Assembly: GCA_004431415.1 (NCBI GenBank) | Contig: QPMI01000521.1 | Location: 124,001 to 188,000, forward strand | Length of the DNA: 64,000 nt | Origin: Cyanophora paradoxa | Taxonomy: Eukaryota > Glaucocystophyceae > Cyanophorales > Cyanophoraceae | Direction of reading: 5' to 3' | Part shown: positions 1 to 9,566 of the stretch, piece by piece | Numbering within the stretch: position 1 is the stretch's first letter | How the letters are laid out: each line of letters opens with the position of its first letter | Position numbers and translations under genes: made by a program | The notes under the pieces: generated by a model | Seen by the model: the letters and a program-made list of their open reading frames with translations, nothing else | What the model was told of the DNA's origin: nothing | The model's database searches: none

Positions 1-21
1 CCGCCCTCGCCCGCCCGGCAG

Positions 22-1047
22 GTCGCGATCCAGCTCAACGACACGCACCCGACCATCGGCATCCCGGAGCTCATGCGCATCCTCATGGACCTCGAGGGCC
101 TCTCCTGGGACGAGGCCTGGGCCATCACCGAGGTGCCCCCTTCTTCTTCTCCCCCCCTCTCTTTTTTCTCCTTTTTCTTCCTCGCTGACCCGCTTTCGTT
201 CTTCTGTCCGCAGGCGACCTTCGGGTACACGAACCACACCGTGCTGCCGGAGGCCCTCGAGAAGTGGAGCGTGCCTCTCTTCCAGTCCCTCCTCCCCCGC
301 CACCTCCAGGTACCCCCCTCCCGTTTGGTTCCCCCCTCTCCCCGCTGACGCGTACCCCGGCAGATCATCTACGACATCAACTGGAAGCTCATGCAGGCGG
401 TTCAGGCGCGGTACCCCCGCGACTACGACCGCATGTCGCGCATGTCCATCATCGAGGAGGGCGACACCAAGGTATTCACCGTACCCCCCGCGCTCCCCCG
501 CCTGGCCTAAGCCAAACGCGCGCAGAGCATCCGCATGGCGAACCTCGCCGTCGTCGGCTCGCACGCGACGAACGGCGTGGCGGCCCTCCACTCGGAGCTC
601 GTCAAGAAGAACCTCTTCCCCGACTTCGTCGAGTTCTACGGGGCGCAGCGCTTCCAGAACAAGACGAACGGCGTGACGCCGCGCCGCTGGCTGCAGCAGA
701 TCAACCCGGCGCTCACCGCGACCATCTCGAAGTGGCTCGGGACGTCCCAGTGGGTCGCCAATCTCGAGCTCCTCGCCGGCCTCCGCAAGTTCCAGGACAA
801 CAAGGACCTTCAGAAGGAGTTCGAGGTCCGTCCGGCTCACCTGATCTGATCCGAGCTGCGTGATCTGATCTGATCCGATCTGATCTGATTTCTGCGCAGG
901 ACGCGAAGCGGGAGGCGAAGGTGAAGCTCGCGGCGTACATCGAGAAGGCCAACGGCGTCAAGGTCTCCCCCGACGCCCTCTTCGACGTCCAGGTCCGTCT
1001 AGTACCCCTCGCGCCTTCACGTACCCCTAACCCGCCCTTTTTCGCAC

Positions 1048-1087
<40 letters not shown>

Positions 1088-2720
1088 AACATCCTCGGTG
1101 CCCCCGCTTTCCCTCGCACCAGCTTGGCTCGGCTCACTCGGCTCGCCCCGCAGGCATCATCGCGCGGTACAACAAAATCAAGTCGATGTCGCCGCAGGAC
1201 CGCAAGAACATCCAGCCCAAGGTGCGCGCACCGCGCGGGCCCGAACCCTGGCGTCCTCCCAGCCGACGCGCCCGCGCGCTCGCTCGCCCGCAGGTCTGCA
1301 TCCTGGGCGGGAAGGCGGCGCCGGGGTACTACATGGCGAAGCTCATCATCAAGCTGGCGAACGGCGTCGGCAAGCTGGTCAACAACGACCCCGACGTCGG
1401 CGACCTCCTCAAGGTCCGTCGTCGCAGTAGTACCCCCTCCCCCCCCCCCCCCCCCCCCAGAACCACCACGCCAACGCACCACCGCGCCGCCGCCGCCAGG
1501 TCGTCTTCCTGGCGAACTACAACGTGTCCCTGGCGTCCGTCATCATCCCCGCGAACGACATCTCGGAGCACATCTCCACCGCCGGTCCGCTCAGCTCGGC
1601 TCGCTCCGCTTAGCTTTTCTCCGCTTATTAGCTCCGCCCCGCTCCGCCCCGCAGGCACGGAGGCGTCGGGCACGTCGAACATGAAGTTCGTCATGAACGG
1701 CGGCCTCATCATCGGCACCCTCGACGGCGCCAACATCGAGGCCCGCCTTGATCCTCCTCCTCCCCTCCCCCATCCCCTCCTCTCAAGGGTGATCTGATGT
1801 GATCCGGCCTCAGATCCGCGAGGAGGGCGGCGACGACACCATGTTCATCTTCGGCCTCCTCACCGAGAAGGTAGCGAGCGCCCCCGCCTTTCTCTCTCAG
1901 AGCGCGTTCGGGCGCTGACGAGGCCCGTCCCTCCCTCCCTCCCGCACAGGTCGCCGAGGCGCAGCACAAGATGCGCTTCGACCCGCCCCCGATGGACGGC
2001 CGCCTCCGCAAGGCCCTCGACCAGATCCAGTCGGTCCGCGTCTGCCCCCGCGCGCCTCTTCTTCGACGCCCGGCCCACGGTCCCCTTTCCCGCACGCAGG
2101 GCATGTGGGGCCCCATCGACAAGCTCCAGCCCATCCTCGACATCTTCAACAACCGGTACCCCACCCCGCACCGCCCTCGTCCGCGGCGTCGAGCGCCGTA
2201 CCCCCCGCAGCAACGACAACTACATCGTCGCCGCGGACTTCGCCTCGTACATGGACGCCCAGGTACCCCCCTTTCCCTTGGAGCAAGCGGAAGAAGCGGC
2301 GCCCTGATTCGCGTACCCTTCCCCTACAGGACGAGATCGACAAGACGTACAAGAACAAGGCGGAGTGGTACCGCCGGACCATCAAGGCCGTTTCCGGCAT
2401 GGGTACGCAAAGCCCGACCCGGGGGCCCCGGGCCAAGAGCGCGGCGGCGCCTGACGGGTCGCCCCTCCCTCCTTTCTTTTTCGCCGCAGGCAAGTTCTCG
2501 TCGGACCGCACCATCCACGAGTACGCCAAGGACATCTGGGGCATCGAGGTGCCGTACCCCGGCCCGATTCCACCTCCGTACCCCCCGTCGCCGTCCGACC
2601 GCCGCCGCGCCCGCCGCGCAGCAAACGCCGTTCAACCCGTCGAACATCGTCTACCGGAAGCCGCAGTGGTCCGACTCGGCCGACAACCTTGCCGGCCTCG
2701 TCGGCGGCATGCGCACATGA
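22..2720 (+). CDS. Glycogen/starch phosphorylase, C-terminal part (5' end outside window)
   Basis: This is an alpha-glucan phosphorylase, which releases glucose-1-phosphate from storage glucan using pyridoxal phosphate. Bases 1-21 are the end of an intron. About 17 exons can be joined, beginning with [10 protein letters not shown] and passing through [57 protein letters not shown] and [10 protein letters not shown], whose lysine is the usual PLP anchor. The C-terminus includes [18 protein letters not shown], as in animal and plant enzymes, and ends at TGA 2718-2720. Clear exons are 22-132, 214-309, 364-471, 526-825 and 900-992; the remaining joins follow homology. Introns are 50-90 bases. One (1741-1813) starts with GC, and several begin with or contain GTACCCC. 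The N-terminal regulatory part is not visible, so allosteric type and plastid or cytosol location cannot be judged. Confidence 0.96.
1741..1813 (+). other. GC-AG intron in phosphorylase gene
   Basis: The upstream exon ends ...GANIE and the next begins [11 protein letters not shown], matching the continuous family sequence. The intervening 73 bases start GCCCGCC and end CTCAG. No GT donor nearby preserves the frame and the conserved residues. Confidence 0.8.
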
Positions 2721-3035
2721 GCCGCCCGGGCGCCTTGATGATTTCTCGTCCCTCAAGCTTCACTTTCTCCTGTCCAGTTCTAGCTGTGTAATTTTGTTTA
2801 GACACCGACAGTGCATGTTCCCTCTACAGCGTTTCAGTCATCCTGTGTGAGATTGACAATTAAAAAAGCAGCTTTTCAAAGCGAATATTGATCGAGCCAC
2901 AGATTGCTTGGGGCCCCACTGGCGCTCGGGATCCACATCGACATGAATATTACTCGTATACACATGATCTGCCTGTGCCTCTCCGATCCTATACAGCTCT
3001 GGCTAGCTAGATAGCTCGCTACGCGCAGGAAATCA
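2721..3035. other. Gap between convergent 3' ends
   Basis: This stretch lies between the stop of the phosphorylase gene (+) and the stop of the ARL13-like gene (-). It is AT-richer than the flanks, with a short A-run near 2862, and presumably holds both 3' untranslated regions. I see no gene in it. Confidence 0.6.
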
Positions 3036-5512
3036 TCAGAAGGTGTCCGCGGGGGCGGCCGAGGCGACGGGGAGGTCGGCGGGGGCGGCGGCAGGGGCGA
3101 CGGCCGAGGAGAGCGCCGGCGTGCTGGCGGCGACGGATATGCTGCCGGTCGAGACGCGCGCGGGGTCGTCGCGCCGCAGCTCGGGCCGCTCGCGCGGCGT
3201 AGGGCCGAGCTCCGGCGTCCCCGGCTTCCGGAGCGGCGGCAGCTCCCTCCGCTCGGGCGGGGCGGCGCGGCCGGCGCCGGGGACGCCGGGTCGAACTGCG
3301 CCGCGGCGGAGCTCGAGGGCGAGTGGGGCGTCATGCCCGGCAGCGGCATGAGCCGCCGGTCCGAAGGGCCCGCCTCCTGCCGCTCGCGCTCGCGCTCGCC
3401 CGAGGGCCCGCTGCGCCGTCCCGGGCCGGCGTGGAGGGCGCCTCGGCCGCGGCGAGGGCGCGCCTCGCCGAGGGCCGATCCCGCGCCGCCTCCTCCTCCT
3501 CGCCCCCGCCCCCCCTCCTGTCCACGCGCTGCATCTCCAGCTTGGGACTCGAAGGGTCCATCGCGACCTGCGCCCGGCCTCGCTCGCTCGCTCGCTCGCT
3601 CGGGCGGGGCGGGGCGGGGTGCGCGGCACCTTGAACTCGACGGCCTCGCGCTTGGCCTCCTCCCCGTTTGCGTTGGACGAGGAGGCGCCGCTGGCGCGCG
3701 ACGCGGCCTCCCCCGGGGACGACGAGGGCCCCGCCGCGCCCGCCCCGTCCGAAGGCGACGGCTGCGCGGCCAGCAGCTTCTCCTCCTCCGCCTTCTTCCG
3801 CGCCGCCTGCGGGGGGCGGTCAGCGGACGAGGCCGGCGGCGGCGCGCGCCGCCTGCTGGGCCTGCTGGAGACGCGCCTCCTCCTCCTCCTGCTTGCGCTG
3901 CGCCTTCATCGCCTCCACGCGCTTTCTCCTCTCCTCCTTCTCCCGCGCCTTCCTCTCCCGCTGCTCCTCCTGCGCCCCGCACCGCACCGCACCGCACCGC
4001 TGAGCGCCGGCCAGCGCTAGCCGGCAGCACTAGCCAGGGCAGGGCGGACCGTCTCGCGGGCGACCCGCTCATCGAGGGCCTTGTAGTCCGAGGAGATGGA
4101 GTCCACCATCCACTTCAGGCCTGCGCGCCGCCCGCGCAGTTAGCTCGAGGTCGGGCGGCGGGGAAGGAGGAGGAGCAGGCAGCGAGAGGGAGAGGAGAGG
4201 GAGGGAGGCGGGGGTGCTGTGCCCATCAAGCGAAGAGCGGGGCGCGGAGGCTGCGCGCCCCGCCCTTTAGAAAACGGGTCTAGATTCCGTATGCCCGCCC
4301 TGGGTTGTTTGGCAGGCCGATGCACAGCGGCCGCCAGACCGTAAGGGAGGGCTATAAAGCGAGGGGAGGGAGATAGGTGCTGTGCCCATCAAGCGAAGAG
4401 CGGGGCGCGGTGGTAACACGCCCCGCCCTTTAGAAAACGGGTCTAGATTTCGTTTGCCCGCCCTGGGTTGTTTGGCAGGCCGAAGCACAGCGGCCGCCAG
4501 ACCGTAAGGGAGGGCTATAAAGCGAGAGGAGGGAGATAGGTGCTGTGCCCATCAAGCGAAGAGCGGGGCGCGGTGGTAACACGCCCCGCCCTTTAGAAAA
4601 CGGGTCTAGATTTCGTTTGCCCGCCCTGGGTTGTTTGGCAGGCCGATGCACAGCGGCCGCCAGACCGTAAGGGAGGGCTCCGCCCAAAGAAGAGCGAGAG
4701 AAAGAGAAAGGAAGGAAGGAGGGCGGGGCGCGCGGGGCTCACCGAGCTTGACGTTCTCGTCGATCTGCTGGCCTTCCTTCGTGAGGGCCACGCACGCCTT
4801 GATGTTGTAGCGGCTCTGCTTGATCTCGGCCAGGCTCATCTTCACGGCCACGTCCGCCGGCGAGAGCCGCGCGGGGAGGTCCTGCTTGTTCGCGAAGCTG
4901 CGGGCGCCTGAGCGCTGGGCGGCGCGGAGGAAGGGCGCGGCGGGCGCACATCAGGATGGGCTTCCCGGCTAGGAGCGGCTCCTTGAGCGAGTTGAAGAGC
5001 GCGCTCTTCGAGTCCTCCAGGCGCGCCACGTCGGCCGAGTCCACCACATAGATTGCGCCGTGCACCTGCGCCGGGGGCGCAGCCCGGGTCAGCGCCCGCG
5101 CACGTAACGTTGGCGGGGCCAGCTGGGGGCACCTCGGCGTAGTAGCTATTCCAGATTGAGCGGATTCTTGGGCCGCCGCCCACATCGAAGATCTTCACTA
5201 CGTAGTTGCCGTTCCGCACTTCTTCTGTGTTGAAGCCCACGGTGGGGGCGACGAACTGGGCAATCTCTGCGGGAGTCGAGGGTGAGGCGCAGGCCAGGGC
5301 GCGGCCAAGAGAGGCTGCGAGCTTAGCCGGGGCACGAAGCAGCCCCCAGCAGAGCAGAGACAGCAATCTCGCGGAGGAACTGGCGCACCGCCCTTGAGCG
5401 CTTTCAGGATTGTGGTCTTGCCTGCGCCATCAAGCCCAATAAGGATGATGTTTATCCTGCGCTCCCGCTTCTTCTTGATCCAATTGTAAAAGTTCTTCGC
5501 CAGGCCGTACAT
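3036..5512 (-). CDS. ARL13: ARL13-like ciliary small GTPase
   Basis: This is an ARF-family GTPase of the ARL13 subfamily, which in other organisms works in ciliary membrane trafficking and ARL3 activation. Exons, in transcription order, are 5389-5512, 5133-5266, 4950-5065, 4743-4897, 4050-4120, about 3853-3969, 3630-3806 and 3567 downward; the last splice before the stop at 3036 is unclear. The protein starts MYGLAKNFYNWIKKKRERR. It has P-loop GLDGAGKTT (residues 26-34), switch I Thr50, DVGGG (69-73) and later FANKQD. The third glycine of DVGGG replaces the catalytic Gln of ordinary ARFs, a hallmark of ARL13. After LKWMVDSISSDYKALDERV come a Glu/Arg/Lys coiled coil and a long Ser/Pro/Ala-rich tail, again as in ARL13. 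The palmitoylated cysteines near the animal N-terminus are absent. I saw no RVxP-type targeting motif in the readable tail. It diverges from the BTB gene. Confidence 0.9.
3807..3852 (-). other. Candidate 46-base GC-AG intron in ARL13-like gene
   Basis: Joining ...RLQQAQQ to AARKKAEEEKLL keeps the coiled coil in frame and removes a stretch with an in-frame stop. The only GT alternative would leave a 22-base intron. The two ends share a short direct repeat, so the exact join is ambiguous. Confidence 0.5.
4121..4742 (-). other. 622-base intron holding a tandem repeat
   Basis: Donor GTGAGC follows codons for NVKL and acceptor GCGCAG precedes GLKWMVDS, both fixed by ARL13 homology. It is about eight times longer than neighbouring introns, and the excess is the 163-bp repeat. 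Confidence 0.85.
4213..4690. repeat. 163-bp tandem repeat, about 2.9 copies
   Basis: The phrase GGTGCTGTGCCCATCAAGCG recurs at 4213, 4376 and 4539, an exact 163-base period. Copies are nearly identical. Each contains CCCGCCCTTTAGAAAACGGG, and the first two end with GGGCTATAAAGCGAG; the third is cut short after GGGAGGGCT. Short ORFs running through it simply follow the repeat and are not judged to be genes. Confidence 0.93.
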
Positions 5513-5884
5513 GGCCTAGCTGCGCAAGATGCAAGCTCTCCGAAGCTTCGGCAGCTTTATTCTGCGGAAATCTGCTGTGGGCGCTGTGGTACGAGCTTCA
5601 CTGCGTTGGGTCGGTCGGGGGTACGCGCTCACTACGTTCGGAGGGGGGAGCGGCAGGGGGGGCAAGCGTTGCAACTGGCCCGCGTCGGTTTGGTTTCGGG
5701 CGCGGCATCTGGCGCGGTTTCAAGCGCTTCGCTGCGTTTGACAACAGAAACCGCGCCGCTTTTGAGCGCGCTGCCAGCTACCCGACGCGTGTCGCCCGCG
5801 CGCGGCCTGCAGCGCCGTGCAAGCAGCCTTGCGCGCTCCCAGCTAAGCCGGGCGCATCGCTGCAGGCGTAGCTCCAAGCGTCCG
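5513..5884. promoter_or_regulatory. Divergent upstream region shared by ARL13-like and BTB genes
   Basis: Only 372 bases separate the two start codons, so both promoters must lie here or inside the genes. I see no convincing TATA box. The DNA is GC-rich with repeated GCGC, AGCTTCG-like and CGCGCTCC words. The promoter role is inferred from layout alone. Confidence 0.5.
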
Positions 5885-8800
5885 ATGCCTTTCCAGGCGG
5901 AGCTCTACACCAGCGGCGAGTTCAGCGATGTGCTGCTGTGCATCAGGGGTGCGGGCTACGAGCTGCGGCGGAACCTGCATCGGCTCGTTCTTAGTCGGTC
6001 TCCATGGTTCCGGTGCGCCTCGTGCACAGCGCATGCGCTCCGCGCTGACGGGGCGCAGCGCGATGTTCCTGCGCTGGGACCGCCGCACGGAGGTGGAGCT
6101 GGATTTCACCAGCGAGCCCAGTATGACGCGCGAGGCGCTCCTCACGTGCCTGCGGCGGCTGTACGGCCCCGTGCCGCTCCCGCCAGATTTCTCCGGTGTC
6201 TCCGCGCTCCTCGGGCCCGCACTCTACCTCCAGGTCGAGGATTTGATTGAAGAGGTGCGTGCGCCGGCCGCCGGCCGCCGCGGCCCGAGCGCAGTGCAGC
6301 AGCGCGCCTGACCGGCAGCATGCATTCAGATCGTGGCGGACGTCGCCGGTCGGCTGGAGCGGGCGCGGCCGGCCGAGTGCGGCTCGACGCTCGCTGCCGT
6401 CGCGGAGCTCGCCGCGCGATACGACGTGGACGCCCTCACGCAGGCACGCGCGGGGCTCTCCTGATTCAATGATTTTCGAATTTGAATTTAAATTTGAACC
6501 GGGATTCGATCCGCAGACGGTGCACAGCTGGGTCGCGTGCCACATCGAGGAGCTGTCGAAGAGCCCGGCCGTCTCGTGGTCCGCGATACCACCCACGCAC
6601 CAGAGCTAGAGATTTGAATTCGATCCGCCTGAATTTGAATCCGACGCCCCGCCAGCATCGCTCCGGAGTTCATGGCCGAGCTCCTCGCCGACGGTGCGGC
6701 CGCGCCCGCCGTTACCCCCTCGCTGTCGGTGACACGTTACCCCCCAGACTCCGCGATGGTCGCGGACGAGATGGAGAGGCGAGCCGCGTCCCGGGCACCG
6801 CACCGCGCCGTACCCCCCTCGCCCCGTCCCCGGGCTGACTTCTCTGTGCCGCGCCCGCGCAGATACCGCGTGGCCGGCCGCTACCTGCGGGCGCTCTCAG
6901 CGGCGGCGAGGGCCGCGGGGCCAGACGCCAGCCCGGCCGCCGCGGCCCTGGCCCTGGCGCCCCGCGGCGGTCCGGCCCCGCCGCGGCGGCGGTGGCCCGC
7001 AGCCTGTCGGCCTCGTTCGACCGTACCCCCCTGGACGAGAGCAGCGAAGCCAGCGCTAGCGAGGCGGAGGAGCCCCGGGTACAGCGCGAGGACCGGGGGG
7101 ACGAAGACGCGGCGGGGGACGGGGAGTCCTTCGGCTGGGCCTCGAGCGATGAGGAGGAGGAGGCGGCGGCCGGCCCGCCCCCGCTCGTGGACGGGGGGTA
7201 CAGCGGCGAGTCGCGCTCGTCGTCGCTGGCCCCCGAGGACGGGGAGGAGGCGGCGGGGGCGGCCTCGGCGCCGCCGCTGGCGGCCCTCGCGGACCGTCTG
7301 ACGCTCTCCGAGCGGCCGGCGGGGGCGGAGGCGGAGGCGGCGGCCTCCTCCTCCTCCTCCGCCGCTCTGGACCCCCTCGCCCGCCTCGCCCGCGCCCGGC
7401 GGCCCTTCAAGCGCACCCGGCGGCCCTCGGCCGGCCTCGCCCCGGCCGGCTCGCACCCCTCCACGCCCTCACGCGCCACCGCCCGGCCCTCCCCGGCCTC
7501 CACCCCCACCGCCCCCGGCCGCAACGACCCCGAGTTAGTGTCCATTCTCAGGACGGGCTCGGGGGTAGCCTCCGCGGCCGACGTCGACGAGGAGGACGAG
7601 GGACCCGGTACCCCCGCCAAGCGCAAGACCCCCCTCTCCCTTCCCCTGCGGGCCTCCCGCCTCACGCCCTTCTGCGTACCCCCGCCCGCCCCCGTCTTCC
7701 TCCCCCTCGGCGAGAGCGACTCCTCGGAGGACGGGTCGGGGGCGCCGTACCCCCCCGCCGCCTCCCCCACTCTGCCCCGGGCCCCCCCCCGCCGCCCCTC
7801 CGTCGTCGACATTGCGGTGCGCCGTGCACGTACCCTCCCTCTTTCCTATTCCTGAACCCCCCAGCAGTCCGGCCCGACCTCGCGGGCGGTCGACATCCGT
7901 AGCCCCGTGGCGCGGCGCCCCCGCCCGCCCCTCTTCGTCTCCTCGCCCCGCCGCGGCGGCCCCGCCTCGCCCTCCCCCTCCGGCCCCCCCTCTTTCGCCG
8001 GCCTACCCTCCCCCTCCCCGTTCGCCTCGCCCCTCCGCCCCGCCCCGCCCGCCCGCTCCCCGGCCCGCCCCACCGACCCCACGCTTCCGTTATCCGCCTC
8101 CCTGGAATCGAACCCGGACCTCCGCGACGCGGCTGCGGCCGTCCTCTCCCCCCTCCGCCTCCACCACCTCTCGGCCCTCGAGCTCGACGAGGTGCCGCGT
8201 ACCCCCTCTCTGAACCCGAGCCCCGCGTCTGATCGATACCGTGTACCCAGATCGAGAGGGACGGGGCCGTCGACCGCTCCAGAATCGACGACGCGTACCG
8301 GTGCGCGCCCTCCTCGTACCCCCATTCACCAAAATTCGAGTCCCCCCCGCAGGACGCTTGTGCGGGCGCGTGCGGGCCTGACGCCCCTCGAGGGGGCCCG
8401 CTTCGCGTTCGAGGTACCCGGGGTCGCCTCCCTCGCCCCCTCCACCCCCGCCGTGCGTCCCGCCCCGCTCTCTCGGCCTGTATGTACCCCCCTTGACCTC
8501 CCCCCCATGCAGTCCGGGCGCGAGTTCGAGTACGGCGGGTGCCTCTGGGACGTGATCGTCTTCCGAGGCCCGCCGGCATCGGCGGGGCCCGCGGGGCCCT
8601 GCGGGGGGGCCCCCGGCGGGGCTGGCGACCCCCTCTGCCTCTACCTGCGCCGCAAGGAGCGCCCCGGCGACTCCGGCGAGCCCCGCCTCCGATTCCGGTA
8701 CGGTACCCCTAACACGCCTCCGCTGTACCCCCACCCGCGCGCCTCACGCCGTTGGGCCCGGGCAGGTTCCACGTGCGCAGCGGGCGGGCGGCCTGGTCCT

Positions 8801-9013
8801 CCCGCCTCCTCGAGGGCGCCTTTGCCTCGCGCACCATCTGCGGGGGCCGCTGCATGGCCTTCTCCCAGGTCCGCGTACCCCGTGGATGCTCCTCCCCCCC
8901 CCCAGTTCCCCATAACCCGTACCCCGCAGCTGGCGTCGGAGAGCCTGCTGACGCCGTCGGGCTCCCTGCGCGTGGCCCTTTCTGTCTCGGACATCGGGCC
9001 GGCCCGCTTTTAA
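5885..9013 (+). CDS. BTB-domain protein with C-terminal MATH-like domain
   Basis: The start MPFQAELYTSGEFSDVLLCI is a typical BTB opening. Splicing gives HRLVLSRSPWFRAMFLRW, DFTSEPSMTREALL and a BACK-like stretch (VAELAARYDVDALTQ, then VHSWVACHIEEL). A long acidic Ser/Ala/Pro-rich linker follows (about 6990-8190). The C-terminal exons read FEYGGCLWDVIVFRG, DPLCLYLRRKE, FHVRSGRAAW and SGSLRVALSVSDIG, which has the shape of a MATH/TRAF-like domain. BTB proteins usually serve as substrate adaptors for CUL3 ubiquitin ligases, with MATH binding the substrate; that role is inference here. Order is BTB then MATH, opposite to common MATH-BTB proteins. Stop is at 9011-9013. Splicing around 6900-7000 is unresolved. 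Introns carry many GTACCCC words. Confidence 0.8.
6444..6516 (+). other. GC-AG intron in BTB gene
   Basis: Exon end ...DVDALTQ joins in frame to TVHSWVACHIEEL. The intron starts GCACGCG and ends CCGCAG. Its middle is AT-rich (ATTTGAATTTAAATTTGAA), unlike the exons. Confidence 0.65.
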
Positions 9014-9566
9014 GATCCGGTTCAACAGTTCCGCATTTCAATTTTCAATTTTCGATGCGCGGAGATGCTCATGATCATTCATTCCGCTGCACTAGTTGCT
9101 GCAGAGTAAGCCTCATGCGAACATATTACATGTACATGTCGCCTTAAATGCTAGTCATTGTCATTGTGTCGCCAGAACTTCGGAATTGTGTTATTGTGTT
9201 CTTATTATCTGTAAACGGTATAGCTCTAGCTATAGTTATGTTACTTCAGGCTAGATATCGATTGTAATTAATATCCTCTAGATCTACGTGTATAACTTGA
9301 CGTCGACAGGCATGCAAATTCGTCAGAATTTGAAAATTTGAACAATCTTGAATTTGTCAATATGGGACCTCCGGATCCCCGCGCTCCGAGGCGTGCGAAT
9401 AGAGAAGCCTGGCCGCCGGGAGACACGTCGAGGTCCTATCGTAGCCGCTATAGCTCAGCGGCTACTGAAAGACTCGTATCCGTCGAAAATTGCAGTGCAA
9501 TTGCAACTGCAGTACAACGTAAACATCCAACACTGTTTACTTCAATGCCCCAAAAACACGTGCACC
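9014..9566. other. AT-richer gap between convergent genes
   Basis: This separates the 3' ends of the BTB gene (+) and the RING gene (-). It contains many short palindromes (TCTAGA, ATCGAT, GGATCC, GCATGC-like words) and ATTTTCAATTTTC runs. I see no gene. Confidence 0.6.

Noticed and set aside
3807-3830. A 22-base GT-AG intron in the ARL13-like gene
   Set aside because: It is too short to splice plausibly. A 46-base GC-AG intron with the same acceptor fits better.
2876-4072. 398-codon minus-strand ORF over the ARL13 3' region
   Set aside because: It is in a different frame from the coiled-coil exons, is Arg/Pro-rich without family features and crosses deduced introns; a GC-rich shadow.
4140-4687. 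Overlapping minus-strand ORFs sharing the same peptide in each 163-bp copy
   Set aside because: They lie inside an ARL13 intron, follow the tandem repeat exactly and resemble no family. They are open only because the repeat happens to lack stops.
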